DNA of 64,000 bases from Flavobacterium litorale (GCF_019613795.1 NZ_CP080429.1:2482501-2546500); one strand, 5' to 3'. Shown: positions 45,530-55,937, counted from the first letter of the stretch. Program-made: numbers and translations. Notes: generated by a model not told the origin, from the sequence alone.

Positions 45530-47437
45530 TTATTTTTTGATTTGCTTGTTTTTTTGCTGCTCTTGTGCTTGCTCCATCATAGCTTGCATACGCTGCTGAA
45601 ACTTACCTTGTTTTTTCGGTTTCGCTTTGTGCTCTTGTATCATGGCATGTACTTTATCTTCTTTTACGATGTAATTTTTAATTACAAACATAATTCCTAT
45701 AGTAATAAGGTTAGAGATGAAATAATATAAACTTAAACCCGATGCATAGTTGTTAAAGAATATAAGCATCATTACTGGCGAGATGTATATCATTACTTTC
45801 ATAATCTTGCCCATATCAGGCATACCCTCTTGTGGTGGTTGTGCCATACTTTGGTCGCCCGTTGTCATTTTCATATAAAAGAAAATGGCTAACGATGCTA
45901 GTATTGGAAATAAACTTACGTGGTTACCATAAAATGGGATATAAAATGGTAGGTGTGCGATAGAATCGTACGACGATAGGTCGTCTGCCCAAAGGAAACT
46001 TTTTTGCCTTAAATCAAAATACGACGGAAAGAACTGGAAAAGTGCATAAAAAACGGGTATTTGCATTAGGGCGGGTAAACATCCTGCCATAGGGCTAACA
46101 CCTGCTTTGTTATACAGCTTCATGGTTTCCTGCTGCTTCTTCATTGGGTCTTTTTTGTACTTCTCGTTAAGCTCAGCAATTTCAGGACGAATTACTTTCA
46201 TTTTGGCTTGCGATAGGTACGACTTATAGGTAATAGGCGACATTACAAGCCTTACCAATATGGTAAAGATTATAATGGCAATACCGTAAGGAATAAAGCT
46301 ACTTAACGCACCAAATAATGGGATGAATATGTAACGGTTTATCCAACCGAAGATGCCCCAGCCTAGTGGCATAACCTCATCTAAATTTCTGTCGTAGCTA
46401 TTTAATATTTTATAATCCGACGGACCGTAGTACCAATTCATGTTATAACTCAATTCGCCACCTTTAAACGCTAATGGTACTTTGGCTACAAAGTTTTTAG
46501 TAAATGTGGTATCTATCTCCTCATCCTTTACTAGATTTTCCGATTTTAAATCAGCTGTTTTAAAAGGGGTATCCGTTAATAGTATAGAAGTAAAGAAATG
46601 TTGTTTGTAGGCAATATAGGTAACATCTTCGGCTATTTCGGCATCTGCACTACCTTGCCCTAAATAATCGTCTTTGCCATCTTCGTATTCGTAAACAAGT
46701 TCGGTATAACGGTTTTCATAGGTTACACTTTTAGCATTTCTGTATCCTTTAAGTTGCCACTCTAAATCAATAGGTTTGGATGTATTTACAACATTTGAAA
46801 GCCCTTGTGTACGGATAGAAAAATCCATCATGTACTCGTTAGGCTTTACTACGTAACGATACTCCAAATACTGTTCTGCTCCTGCTTTTAGGCGCATGGT
46901 AAGTACCTGATTATCGCCATCTTTACTCAATACAGGTTCAAAATGTAAATCTTGTGTATTTAGTATGCGATTATCTTTGGTTTGGAATTGCAGGTTTAAA
47001 TTAGCGTTATTATCGTGTATTAGCTTTACTGGTTTACCCGAACCTTCGTGTATTTGCTCGAAGTTGTTTAGCCTAGCCGATGTAATATATCCACCTTTGT
47101 TAGCTATTTTTAAGGTTAATAGACCGTTGGTTATCTCGGTAGCCTCTGTTGCTTTTGCCGATGGTAGCGTAGCACTGTACGCAAATGCACCTAAAGCATT
47201 TTTGTATTCTGCTGCGCTTACCTCTGGAGTGGTAGCTGTACTATCGTTAGCAACTGGGGTATCGTTTTCATTTTCTGTTAACTGCTGTTGCTTTTCGCTT
47301 TCTACCTGCTCTTTCTTTTCTTGCTCTAATCGTTGTGCTTCGGCATCGGATGATTGATTGTATAACATCCATATTAGGAGTAGCATTATTAAACCAAACC
47401 CAACTAACGTTTTAACGTCAAATTTCTTTTCTTCCAT
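45530..47437 (-). CDS. yidC: Membrane protein insertase YidC
   Basis: The 635-residue insertase has an N-terminal anchor (VGFGLIMLLLIWMLY), a Glu/Gln-rich linker, a large periplasmic beta domain (about 90-350), and the conserved five-helix insertase core (about 370-590) with YGIAIIIFTILVRLVMSPITY and GCLPALMQIPVFYALFQFF (each under 22; core words IIFTILVRLVMSP and CLPALMQIPVFYALF). The basic C-terminal tail KPKKQGKFQQRMQAM contacts ribosomes in related proteins. It follows pyrG by 52 bp. Confidence 0.96.
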   Translation of the reverse strand: MEEKKFDVKTLVGFGLIMLLLIWMLYNQSSDAEAQRLEQEKKEQVESEKQQQLTENENDTPVANDSTATTPEVSAAEYKNALGAFAYSATLPSAKATEATEITNGLLTLKIANKGGYITSARLNNFEQIHEGSGKPVKLIHDNNANLNLQFQTKDNRILNTQDLHFEPVLSKDGDNQVLTMRLKAGAEQYLEYRYVVKPNEYMMDFSIRTQGLSNVVNTSKPIDLEWQLKGYRNAKSVTYENRYTELVYEYEDGKDDYLGQGSADAEIAEDVTYIAYKQHFFTSILLTDTPFKTADLKSENLVKDEEIDTTFTKNFVAKVPLAFKGGELSYNMNWYYGPSDYKILNSYDRNLDEVMPLGWGIFGWINRYIFIPLFGALSSFIPYGIAIIIFTILVRLVMSPITYKSYLSQAKMKVIRPEIAELNEKYKKDPMKKQQETMKLYNKAGVSPMAGCLPALMQIPVFYALFQFFPSYFDLRQKSFLWADDLSSYDSIAHLPFYIPFYGNHVSLFPILASLAIFFYMKMTTGDQSMAQPPQEGMPDMGKIMKVMIYISPVMMLIFFNNYASGLSLYYFISNLITIGIMFVIKNYIVKEDKVHAMIQEHKAKPKKQGKFQQRMQAMMEQAQEQQKNKQIKK

Positions 47438-47489
47438 TTATTCTAAATTGTTTCTCTTATCTAGTTTTGCTGCCACAGCAATAATATAA

Positions 47490-49100
47490 TTAGTTTTTGC
47501 CTGATACGGCTGCTTGTACAAAATGTACAAACAACGGGTGCGGATTGGCTACGGTACTTTTGTACTCTGGGTGATATTGTACGCCTACAAAAAACGGATG
47601 TTTTTCTAACTCTACTACTTCTACCAGCCCCGTATCTGGGTTAATACCCGATGTTTTTAAACCTGCTTGCTCCAATGCCTCTTTGTAAGCACTGTTAAAC
47701 TCGTAACGGTGGCGGTGCCTTTCTTCTATTTCGCTACTCGCGTATATTTTACTCGCTAACGAGCCTTCTTGTAAACTACATTTCCAAGCTCCTAAACGCA
47801 TTGTACCTCCCTTATCCGTTACACTTTTTTGTGCTTCCATAATATTAATAACAGGGTTGTTGGTACTTGCATTCATCTCTGTAGAGTTGGCATCTTTTAA
47901 GCCCATTACATTTCTAGAGTACTCTATAACCGCCATTTGCATCCCTAAACATATCCCTAAAAACGGTATATTGTTTTCTCTGGCATAACGTACTGTTTCT
48001 ATTTTTCCCTCTATGCCACGCTCTCCAAAACCAGGCGCTACCACAATACCATGTAGTCCTTTTAATTTCTCGGATACATTATCTTTATCTACGTACTCCG
48101 AGTGGATGCTAACTACATTTACTTTGGTCTCATTAATAGAGCCAGCATGTATAAATGCTTCCAATATGGACTTATACGAATCTTGTAACTCTACGTACTT
48201 CCCTACCAAACCAATATTTACGGTGTGTTTAGGGTTTTTCAGTTTAAACAAAAACTCGTTCCATTGTTTTAAATCGGGCGTGTTCTTTTTCGGTAAATCT
48301 AGCTTTTTTAATGCTACTTTATCCAATCCTTCTTCAAGCATTAAATTAGGCACATCGTATATGGTAGAGGCATCTATCGATTGTATTACTGCCTCACTTT
48401 TTACGTTGCAAAACAATGCTAACTTCTGTCTCAAATCGCTAGAAAGCTCATGCTCAGTACGACACACTAAAATATCGGCTTTTATACCGCTTTCCATTAA
48501 TGTTTTTACCGAGTGTTGCGTTGGCTTTGTTTTTAACTCGCCAGCAGCAGCAAGGAATGGTACTAGGGTTAAATGAATAACAATACCATTGTTCTCGCCC
48601 AGTTCCCAAACTAATTGTCTTACTGATTCTATGTACGGTAACGACTCAATATCACCTACTGTACCGCCTATTTCTGTAATTACTATATCATAATCGCCAC
48701 TATGCCCTAATTGCTGCATGCGGTCTTTAATCTCGTTGGTAATATGTGGCACTACCTGTACCGTTTTACCTAAAAATTCTCCTCGTCGTTCCTTTTCTAT
48801 AACCGATAGGTATACCCTACCTGTTGTAACATTATTTGCCTGCGACGTAGGTACGTTTAAAAAACGCTCGTAATGCCCCAAATCCAAATCCGTTTCTGCA
48901 CCATCATCTGTTACGTAGCACTCGCCATGCTCGTAAGGGTTAAGCGTTCCAGGGTCTACGTTAATATACGGATCAAATTTTTGTATCGTTGTTCTGTATC
49001 CACGCGCCTGCAATAATTTTGCCAACGAAGCCGCTATAATTCCTTTTCCTAAGGAAGAAGTAACACCTCCTGTAACAAAAATATACTTTGTTTGATTCAT
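47490..49100 (-). CDS. pyrG: CTP synthase
   Basis: The 536-residue enzyme aminates UTP to CTP. The synthetase domain begins FVTGGVTSSLGKGIIAASLA with the ATP P-loop, followed by KFDPYINVDPGTLNPYEHGE (edges KFDPYINVDPG and HGE). The class I glutamine amidotransferase domain (from about 290) has nucleophile Cys in FLGICLGMQMAV and the His-Glu pair in VQYHPEYKS. It is first in a pyrG-yidC operon. Confidence 0.97.
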   Translation of the reverse strand: MNQTKYIFVTGGVTSSLGKGIIAASLAKLLQARGYRTTIQKFDPYINVDPGTLNPYEHGECYVTDDGAETDLDLGHYERFLNVPTSQANNVTTGRVYLSVIEKERRGEFLGKTVQVVPHITNEIKDRMQQLGHSGDYDIVITEIGGTVGDIESLPYIESVRQLVWELGENNGIVIHLTLVPFLAAAGELKTKPTQHSVKTLMESGIKADILVCRTEHELSSDLRQKLALFCNVKSEAVIQSIDASTIYDVPNLMLEEGLDKVALKKLDLPKKNTPDLKQWNEFLFKLKNPKHTVNIGLVGKYVELQDSYKSILEAFIHAGSINETKVNVVSIHSEYVDKDNVSEKLKGLHGIVVAPGFGERGIEGKIETVRYARENNIPFLGICLGMQMAVIEYSRNVMGLKDANSTEMNASTNNPVINIMEAQKSVTDKGGTMRLGAWKCSLQEGSLASKIYASSEIEERHRHRYEFNSAYKEALEQAGLKTSGINPDTGLVEVVELEKHPFFVGVQYHPEYKSTVANPHPLFVHFVQAAVSGKN

Positions 49101-49140
49101 TATATTGTTTGTTGTGTTGTTGTAGTTGTAAAAAACGAGG

Positions 49141-49174
49141 CAAAAGTACGAAAATTAATTGATGTATATTTCAA
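49141..49174 (-). promoter_or_regulatory. pyrG promoter
   Basis: Minus-strand TTG (49174-49172), 23 nt, TACTTTTG (49148-49141), about 40 bp upstream of the pyrG ATG. Confidence 0.6.
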
Positions 49175-49238
49175 TTAATCCATGTAACAACAGTTTACTA
49201 TTATAACAAATTATGGGGTGTAATATGTTACGATAGCA

Positions 49239-49484
49239 TTACGGTTTTGGGTATTGTGCTTTAATGGTTCGGACGATACTTTCAAGTCCATTAACTTTCA
49301 GTTCGTACACTTGTTGTAGTTGTTGCCCTAATTGTCCTTTTGGAAATCCTTTTGAGTGGTACCACACTACATAATACTCAGGCAAATCTATAAGATATCG
49401 TCCTTCGTATTTACCAAAAGGCATTTTAGTGTGCGCCAACTTTATTAAAAAGTCTTTTTGTTTATCTAACGAAAGTTCTTCCAA
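49239..49484 (-). CDS. DUF3820 family protein
   Basis: The 81-residue cytoplasmic protein has the DUF3820 pattern HTKMPFGKYEGRYLIDLPEYY followed by WYHSKGFPKGQLGQQLQ (edges KMPFGKYEGRYLIDLPE). The motif MPFGKYxG...L is also found attached to exonucleases, so a nucleic-acid-related role is possible but unproven. It is last in the minus-strand run from the LysM genes, 13 bp after osmC. Confidence 0.9.
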   Translation of the reverse strand: MEELSLDKQKDFLIKLAHTKMPFGKYEGRYLIDLPEYYVVWYHSKGFPKGQLGQQLQQVYELKVNGLESIVRTIKAQYPKP

Positions 49485-49497
49485 GCAGTTATAATTA

Positions 49498-49896
49498 TTA
49501 CCAATTAAACGTTATAACTTTTTCGATATCAGGATGCAAACTTTGGTACACTGGGCAGGCTAAAGCAGTGCGTTCTAATATTATTTTTGCCTTCTCATCG
49601 GCATCACACTGCATGGTAATAGTAACTTCTATTTTGGCTATTCGTCGCGGATCAGACTGCATGTGTTTGGTAACCTCAGCAACCGAATCCGTCATGCTAA
49701 TGCCCATATCGCGTGCTTTTATTCCCATAACGGTTAGTATACAGCTTGCTAGTGCATTGGCAACCGTATCGGTGGGCGAAAATGCTTCGCCTTTGCCATT
49801 GTTATCAAGCGGAGCATCAGAAAGTATTTCGCTACCTGATTTTAGGTGTACCGAATTGGTTCTTAAATTGCCAAGGTAGGTTACTTTAGATGTCAT
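49498..49896 (-). CDS. OsmC family peroxiredoxin-like protein
   Basis: The 132-residue protein of the OsmC/Ohr superfamily has ALASCILTVMGIKARDMG (first Cys near residue 52) and ERTALACPVYQSLHPD (second Cys near 113). In this family the Cys pair reduces organic hydroperoxides, although the YhfA-like subgroup it resembles is less well studied. It lies 11 bp after the LysM/receptor-like gene. Confidence 0.88.
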   Translation of the reverse strand: MTSKVTYLGNLRTNSVHLKSGSEILSDAPLDNNGKGEAFSPTDTVANALASCILTVMGIKARDMGISMTDSVAEVTKHMQSDPRRIAKIEVTITMQCDADEKAKIILERTALACPVYQSLHPDIEKVITFNW

Positions 49897-49907
49897 GATT
49901 ATTGGTG

Positions 49908-51914
49908 TTAGTCTTCTATAAAGAAACGGTTTTCTTCTTCAAATTCTGTTTCCTCTATTTCGGCAGTCGGTAAGGCTACTTGCTTTACGGTAAGATTTTC
50001 GTCGAAATGCATAATGTAAATACCCGTATTGCGATATCCGTTATCTTCCATAATATATGAAAACTTATTATCTATCTGCTCCGATTCTACAGTATTCATA
50101 ACTTTTTCAAAAGGTTCTTCCTGAAATAATCGTAGTATAATATCAAATGTAACATCAAAACCTCTAGTGGCAAATTGGTTGGGCATGCGTCCGTTCTTCT
50201 CTCTAAAAGCTTTAGCAAACTGCACTTTCTGAGGCGTATCGCTATCGTTAGTTACCGATGGGTATAGCATTTTAAGTGCAGTAAGCCTTGTTAGTGGTAT
50301 CTCGGCACTCTCGAATATTGAATTATTTTCGGGTACTGCTAGTTGTATAGGGTACTCCGCTAATAGTTTTGCTAATAATTTTACCGTATTTATAGCTAAA
50401 CCTGTACGTTCTGTTTCCAGTACCACATAATTTGTTTGGTCTTTAACTAACATTGCCTTAAAAGCAGCTTCGTCAATAGCACCTTTTTCATTCAGCACTA
50501 CAAGTTTTACGCTAGGATAACGTTCTTTTATATAATTTCGAGAGCTTACTTTTTTGGTATCGGTAATAGCGAGCACGTTACCACCTTGCGCCAATATATA
50601 ATTGAACAGAATGCGCTTAGCATCGGTAGTAGAGGGTACTGATTGAAAAAGGTTAGGGTATTTTTTTTGATAATCTTTAGAGAGTGGCGATACTACAGGT
50701 ATATTACCTAATAATGATGCTGTTGTTTCTACATTTTTGGGGAAGAAAGGTCCTATAACTACATCGGTAGTATGCAACTTGCTTTTAATGTTTACAATGT
50801 CGCAACTCTTAGTTGTTTCTTTTGTATCCAGTATTTTTACACGAAGTGGTAGTCCTAATGCATCCGCAGAGTCTATAGCCATTAATGCTCCTGCATAAAA
50901 ATCGAGCGTTAAGTTTAAAAACCTATCATTTCTGAGTAATTGTGCGCGTGCTGTATCTGCTTTAATCCTATCTAAATTAAAAGGCAATAGCAACGCTATT
51001 TCTTTGGGCATTTTACGTACTAACGATTTTGTTAAATCGGTAGTTCTGTTATTATTTATTATAGTATTGGGTGTTGTTGTAGCATCTATAACTGCTGATG
51101 TGGCTTTTGGCAGTTTTAACTGCATTCCCTCTTTTAGTCCATCCTTAGCTTCGGGGTTTAATGCAAGAATCTCCTCTTTGGTTAAACCTGTTTTTTTACC
51201 AAGGTTATAAAACGTTTCTTTTGGTCGTACTACATATATCATATAGTTCGGGTCGGGCACTATTTCTGTAATCGAAATCTGGTTGTTTACTACTTTATTG
51301 GTAACCAATTTTAATTTGTAACCTAGCGGTAAAACATCTACAACTTCTGGGTTAAGTTCTTCAATAAGCTGTACCGTCATGTTGTACTCGCGCGCTATAG
51401 AGTATTTTGTTTCTCCAGTAACAACAGTATGGTAAATGTAGCCATCTGCATTAGGTTTAGCATCTATTTTTTCTGCTTTTTTAATCTGTGCCGTAATAGG
51501 ACTTCCTTTTATAGGTATAATAATCTCCTGCCCTATCTGTAAATCGTCTTTGGTTGTAGTGGGGTTAGCTTTCTCAATATCGCCAACAGCTACATTATAT
51601 TTTTTAGAGAGGCTGTAAAATGTTTCTGAAGGTTGTAATACATGAATGGTATTAACCACTTTACTAGGCTGGGTTTTTAAAGGTTTAACCGTTTGTATTG
51701 TACCCGATGTAGGTATGAGTAATACCATATGCTCGGTAATACCATTTTTAGCATCAGGATTTAGCCTGTGTATATCGTAGGGAGTAACTCTATATTTTTT
51801 TGCTATTTCTTTTACACTTTCGCCTTTGGTAACCGTATGCTTTTTATAGGTTTGCGAAAAAGCAGTGGTAGCAAAAAGTAGTACTGCAAAAAATAAAAAT
51901 ACTCGTGTTTTCAT
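49908..51914 (-). CDS. LysM-repeat protein with periplasmic-binding-protein-like domain
   Basis: The 668-residue exported protein has a signal peptide (LFFAVLLFATTAFSQ) and four LysM modules at about 23-70, 88-135, 158-205 and 225-270 (KHTVTKGESVKEIAKKYRV, HVLQPSETFYSLSKKYNV, YHTVVTGETKYSIAREYNM, YVVRPKETFYNLGKKTGL). After a linker, a two-lobed type I periplasmic-binding-like domain (about 305-640) begins EIALLLPFNLDRIKADTARA. It is probably a peptidoglycan-bound periplasmic protein, comparable in layout to LpoA-like regulators, which is an inference. The ATG at 51923 would add three residues. Confidence 0.87.
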   Translation of the reverse strand: MKTRVFLFFAVLLFATTAFSQTYKKHTVTKGESVKEIAKKYRVTPYDIHRLNPDAKNGITEHMVLLIPTSGTIQTVKPLKTQPSKVVNTIHVLQPSETFYSLSKKYNVAVGDIEKANPTTTKDDLQIGQEIIIPIKGSPITAQIKKAEKIDAKPNADGYIYHTVVTGETKYSIAREYNMTVQLIEELNPEVVDVLPLGYKLKLVTNKVVNNQISITEIVPDPNYMIYVVRPKETFYNLGKKTGLTKEEILALNPEAKDGLKEGMQLKLPKATSAVIDATTTPNTIINNNRTTDLTKSLVRKMPKEIALLLPFNLDRIKADTARAQLLRNDRFLNLTLDFYAGALMAIDSADALGLPLRVKILDTKETTKSCDIVNIKSKLHTTDVVIGPFFPKNVETTASLLGNIPVVSPLSKDYQKKYPNLFQSVPSTTDAKRILFNYILAQGGNVLAITDTKKVSSRNYIKERYPSVKLVVLNEKGAIDEAAFKAMLVKDQTNYVVLETERTGLAINTVKLLAKLLAEYPIQLAVPENNSIFESAEIPLTRLTALKMLYPSVTNDSDTPQKVQFAKAFREKNGRMPNQFATRGFDVTFDIILRLFQEEPFEKVMNTVESEQIDNKFSYIMEDNGYRNTGIYIMHFDENLTVKQVALPTAEIEETEFEEENRFFIED

Positions 51915-51942
51915 TATACTCATGTAAAAAATTAAGCCGTTA

Positions 51943-51974
51943 CAAAGTTAACTTTTGTAACGACTTTATAACAA
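51943..51974 (-). promoter_or_regulatory. Promoter of the long LysM protein gene
   Basis: Minus-strand TTG (51974-51972), 21 nt, TAACTTTG (51950-51943). The 12-bp palindrome AAAGTTAACTTT (51944-51955) overlaps the -7 element, with outer GTTAC / GTAAC half-sites one base out of register. Confidence 0.6.
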
Positions 51975-52029
51975 ATTTTATTTTTATATTATGAAATTAT
52001 CTTGCTAATATAAAACATTATATCGTTGG

Positions 52030-52902
52030 CTATTCAGCCGCACCAGGCATAATGGTTAATTTTTGCCCTGTTTGCAAACCATGCTTTAGCTTACGTTTAT
52101 TATATTCTTCAATTGCCGCTACAGTGGTGTTGTACTTGCGCGCGAGCCCCATAAGTGTTTCGCCCGACTGTACGTCGTGTACTATGGTGCCTTCCATAGT
52201 TTCAGGGGTTGGTCCTGCGGGTATGGTAAGTTCCTGCCCTATTTGTAAACCGTTACGCAATTTAGATGCATTGGCATCGGTTATTGCTTTTATAGTAGTA
52301 TTATAACGTCTGCTTAACCCTGTTAGTGTTTGCCCCGATGTTACTGTGTGCTTTACTTCAAAAACACCATTTTTGGGTAATTCGGTTGGCTTTGTCGTAA
52401 TAACTTCAGATGGCTCTATAATTGTTTCTTCTATTGCTACCTCTGGAGCTACTTCTTCAACCTCAACAATTTCAGTTTCAACTACCGTTTCCTTCACTAC
52501 TTCTTCACTAAGCGGTTTAACTTGCTTAAATGGTATTGGCTCTGCTTTTTCAAGTACGGTAGTAGATTGTGGTTTTGCATCGAGGGGTTTCTTTGCCGTA
52601 GTATCTGCATATAATTTAGAGGCTCTTTCCATCTTAGCCCTTAATGCATCACTAACAGGTATTCGCAGCATCATTCCCTGAGCTATACCATCCGAAATAC
52701 CTGCATTTATAGCATAGATTTCTGACGGACGAACAAGATACTTTTTTGCAATTAGTGCCACTGTTTCTCCAAGCGAAACTTTATGGATAATTATTTCTTC
52801 TTGCGCATTCTCTATGGCAGCTTTAGTTGCAGACGATTCCTGAGCAATGGTATTAGTGAGTATGAAACTCATAATTAACAATGCAACTATATTCTTATTC
52901 AT
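52030..52902 (-). CDS. LysM-repeat exported protein
   Basis: The 290-residue protein has a signal peptide (NIVALLIMSFILTNTIAQ) and three LysM modules: about 38-85 (IHKVSLGETVALIAKKYLV), 185-232 (VKHTVTSGQTLTGLSRRYNT) and 238-285 (VHDVQSGETLMGLARKYNT). They are separated by a low-complexity region rich in Glu and Val (about 130-180). No catalytic domain is attached, so it is a peptidoglycan-binding adaptor or scaffold. The ATG at 52902 exposes the signal peptide; upstream codons to 52956 do not fit. It is transcribed ahead of the longer LysM gene with a 115-bp gap that holds a separate promoter. Confidence 0.87.
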   Translation of the reverse strand: MNKNIVALLIMSFILTNTIAQESSATKAAIENAQEEIIIHKVSLGETVALIAKKYLVRPSEIYAINAGISDGIAQGMMLRIPVSDALRAKMERASKLYADTTAKKPLDAKPQSTTVLEKAEPIPFKQVKPLSEEVVKETVVETEIVEVEEVAPEVAIEETIIEPSEVITTKPTELPKNGVFEVKHTVTSGQTLTGLSRRYNTTIKAITDANASKLRNGLQIGQELTIPAGPTPETMEGTIVHDVQSGETLMGLARKYNTTVAAIEEYNKRKLKHGLQTGQKLTIMPGAAE

Positions 52903-53113
52903 ATATCTAGGATTTAGAATGTTGGTGTTAAAATTTACACACGGGCACTTGCCCAATAAATAGTAACAATAGCTGTATTAAAATTTGATGTATTAAAACG
53001 GGGGTGTCGTTGTAAAATCATGCTAACATAAACAATATTTTGCTTACGCTTTTATCTTAAAAAATCATACTTCAAAAATTTTATGGTATCTACAAAGTTA
53101 TATTTTATTTTTA

Positions 53114-54643
53114 TTATTCCCACTCTATAGTAGCAGGTGGTTTAGAGCTAATATCATATACTACCCTATTTACGCCTTTTACTTTATTAATTATCTCGTT
53201 AGATACTTTCATTAAAAAATCGTACGGAAGGTGTACCCAATCAGCAGTCATACCGTCTGTAGATTCTACTGCACGTAAAGCTACCACTTTTTCGTAAGTA
53301 CGCTCATCGCCCATTACTCCTACGCTGTTTACAGGCAATAATATTGCTCCTGCCTGCCAAACTTTATCGTACAATCCGTTCGATTTTAATCCTTCAATAA
53401 ATATCGCATCTACATCCTGCAAAATACGTACTTTTTCTGGAGTAATATCGCCTAATATTCGTATTGATAATCCAGGTCCAGGAAATGGATGCCTACCTAG
53501 TAATTCAGCATCTATACCTAATGATGCGCCTACACGGCGAACTTCATCTTTAAATAACATACGCAGCGGCTCTACAACTTTTAACTTCATAAAGTCGGGC
53601 AAACCACCTACGTTATGATGCGATTTTATAGTTGCTGATGGTCCGTTTACTGAAACCGACTCAATAACGTCTGGGTAAATAGTACCTTGCGCTAACCATT
53701 TAACATCGGTAAGTTGGTGTGCCTCATCATCAAACACCTCTATAAATACCCTACCTATAATTTTACGTTTTGTTTCTGGGTCGTCTACACCTTTTAATTG
53801 GGATAAGAAACGCTCAGATGCATCTACACCCTTTACGTTAAGCCCCATATCTTTATACTGGTGTAATACACTTTCAAACTCGTTTTTACGGAGTAATCCG
53901 TTATTTACAAATATGCAATATAAGTTTTTCCCTATTGCTTTATTTAATAATACTGCTGCCACAGTAGAATCAACCCCTCCTGATAAACCAAGTACTACCT
54001 TATCGTCCTGAATTTTCTCTTTTAACTCCTTTACAATGTCATCTACAAAAGTATCAGGTGTAAAGTTTTGCGGTACCTCAGCTATTTTTACCAAAAAGTT
54101 TTCTAGCATTTGTTTACCATCGGTAGAGTGGTATACTTCGGGGTGAAATTGTATTGCATAAGTAGTTTCGCCCTCTATTTTATACGCTGCGTTTTCTACA
54201 TCTTTAGTACTAGCAAGTCGTACGCCGTTTTCTGGCAATTGCTTAATAGTATCACTATGGCTCATCCATACTTGGCTACCAACCGTTACACCTTCAAAAA
54301 ATGACTCTTGCTCTTTAATATACGATAAATTGGCACGACCGTATTCCCTAATGTTACTCGGTTTAACCTCACCACCATGAAAATGTGCTAAATACTGTGC
54401 ACCATAACATACTGCTAGCAATGGCATTTTACCTCTAATTTCAGAGAGGTCTGGGTGCGGTGCATCTTCTGCTCTTACAGAGAAAGGACTACCCGAGAGT
54501 ATTACAGCTTTGTAGGATGATAAATCTTGTGGAGGATTGTTATAAGGAAAAATTTCGCAAAATATATTCAGTTCGCGAACCCTTCTCGCAATTAGTTGTG
54601 TGTATTGCGATCCGAAATCTAAAATTAGTACGTTGTGTTGCAT
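53114..54643 (-). CDS. guaA: GMP synthase (glutamine-hydrolysing)
   Basis: The 509-residue enzyme converts XMP to GMP. The N-terminal class I amidotransferase has nucleophile Cys79 ([17 protein letters not shown]) and [10 protein letters not shown]. The ATP pyrophosphatase domain has the PP-loop [17 protein letters not shown], and the C-terminal dimerisation domain ends [11 protein letters not shown]. The ATG at 54643 is chosen over a TTG at 54649. The gene stands alone upstream of the LysM genes; 52903-53113 between them holds no gene. Confidence 0.97.
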   Translation of the reverse strand: MQHNVLILDFGSQYTQLIARRVRELNIFCEIFPYNNPPQDLSSYKAVILSGSPFSVRAEDAPHPDLSEIRGKMPLLAVCYGAQYLAHFHGGEVKPSNIREYGRANLSYIKEQESFFEGVTVGSQVWMSHSDTIKQLPENGVRLASTKDVENAAYKIEGETTYAIQFHPEVYHSTDGKQMLENFLVKIAEVPQNFTPDTFVDDIVKELKEKIQDDKVVLGLSGGVDSTVAAVLLNKAIGKNLYCIFVNNGLLRKNEFESVLHQYKDMGLNVKGVDASERFLSQLKGVDDPETKRKIIGRVFIEVFDDEAHQLTDVKWLAQGTIYPDVIESVSVNGPSATIKSHHNVGGLPDFMKLKVVEPLRMLFKDEVRRVGASLGIDAELLGRHPFPGPGLSIRILGDITPEKVRILQDVDAIFIEGLKSNGLYDKVWQAGAILLPVNSVGVMGDERTYEKVVALRAVESTDGMTADWVHLPYDFLMKVSNEIINKVKGVNRVVYDISSKPPATIEWE

Positions 54644-54796
54644 GCGCAAAAATAACTATAATATTAATAAATAGAAATGTGATGCTAATTTTTTATTTTT
54701 CATTTAATATGAATCAAACAACAAACTACAGTAGCGCATCTTTTATACAATTAATATTGTATTTTTAGTACCTTTAAAAGGTTAATATTCAACGGC

Positions 54797-55471
54797 ATGA
54801 AAAAACAGATACTACTACTATTCCTATTTCTTTCTGGACTAATGTACAGTCAAACCCCTGAATTTACCGCACCTGATTACGAATTGATTGAGAAAAATGT
54901 AAATACCGAAAAGTCACCCCTTAACTTTGAGACCCTTTTTGAACGCTATACCAAGGCTGATACAACCATGACATTACAAGAGAAGCGGCATTTGTACTAC
55001 GGCTATTCGTTTCAGGAAGAATATTCGCCCTATAGTAGATCTCCAGCCGAAAAGAAGCTTAGGGAAGTACTCCAAAAAGAAAATGCGGATAAAAGTGACT
55101 TAGAAAAAATTATAACATATACCGATACTATTTTAGCCCAATATCCTTTTAGCCTGCGCATGAAAGAATACCGTATGTACTCGTTTAGCGAATTGGGCAA
55201 ACCCTTAGAATTGGAGAAAGAGAAAGCACAAGCCAGTATTATTATAGATGCTATTTTAAGTACTGGCGATGGTACAACTGAGGAAACTTGTTTTTATGTA
55301 ATTACTACTGCAAATGAATATGAAATAATAAATTTGTTAGGATTTAGCTTTGGCGGAAGCCAATCGCTTATAGGTGGGCGATACGATTACCTTACAGTAG
55401 CCGAAAACCCCTATGAGTTAGGAGGTTTTTATTTTGATATTACTCGTAGTTTACACTCATTAAAATTTTAA
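54797..55471 (+). CDS. DUF4919 domain secreted protein
   Basis: The 224-residue protein has a cleavable signal peptide (LLLFLFLSGLMYSQ) and the DUF4919 features FETLFERYTKADTTMTLQEK, RHLYYGYSFQEEYSPYS and the C-terminal FYFDITRSLHSL. It is of unknown function, periplasmic, helical in the middle. It is four bases upstream of the SRPBCC pseudogene, so that gene was probably cotranscribed with it. Confidence 0.85.
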   Translation: MKKQILLLFLFLSGLMYSQTPEFTAPDYELIEKNVNTEKSPLNFETLFERYTKADTTMTLQEKRHLYYGYSFQEEYSPYSRSPAEKKLREVLQKENADKSDLEKIITYTDTILAQYPFSLRMKEYRMYSFSELGKPLELEKEKAQASIIIDAILSTGDGTTEETCFYVITTANEYEIINLLGFSFGGSQSLIGGRYDYLTVAENPYELGGFYFDITRSLHSLKF

Positions 55472-55475
55472 AATT

Positions 55476-55916
55476 ATGCATTACACTTGCGAAATTAGTA
55501 TTAACAGACCTGTAGCCGAAGTTGTTGCCGCTTTTGAGAACCCTGATAATTTAAAATTGTGGATGGACGGTTTACAGCATTTTGAACACATTAGTGGTGA
55601 GGTGGGTACAGAGGGTGCAAAAACCTTATTGTAATTTAAAATGGGCAAGCGCGAAATGAAAATGACCGAAACTATACTTAAAAATAATTTACCCCAAGAA
55701 TACAGAGCAGTATACGAAACAAAAGGGGTGTACAACACCATACGGAACAGTTTTGTACCCGAATCGGAAACCAGTACGCGATACATTGCCGAAAATACTT
55801 TTAAATTTGAGGGCTTCATGAAATTTATTGGTTTTACAATGCCTGGGGCTTTTAAAAAACAAAGTATGAAGTACCTTACTAGTTTTAAAAACTTTGTAGA
55901 GAAACAGAATACGTAA
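55476..55916 (+). pseudogene. SRPBCC family gene interrupted by an in-frame TAA
   Basis: Reading from the ATG at 55476 gives MHYTCEISINRPVAEVVAAF, a typical SRPBCC start, and 52 codons later TAA at 55632-55634. The same frame continues without a break to 55916 (FKMGKREMKMTETILKNN, then YETKGVYNTIRNSF and a C-terminal helix FMKFIGFTMPGAFKKQSMK), completing a 146-residue domain. A single base change, for example AAA or CAA to TAA, explains it. A downstream ATG at 55641 could express the C-terminal part, which would lack the first strand and helix. A sequencing error is the alternative. Confidence 0.85.
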
Positions 55917-55937
55917 CCAATTAAATAACTCAAAAAA

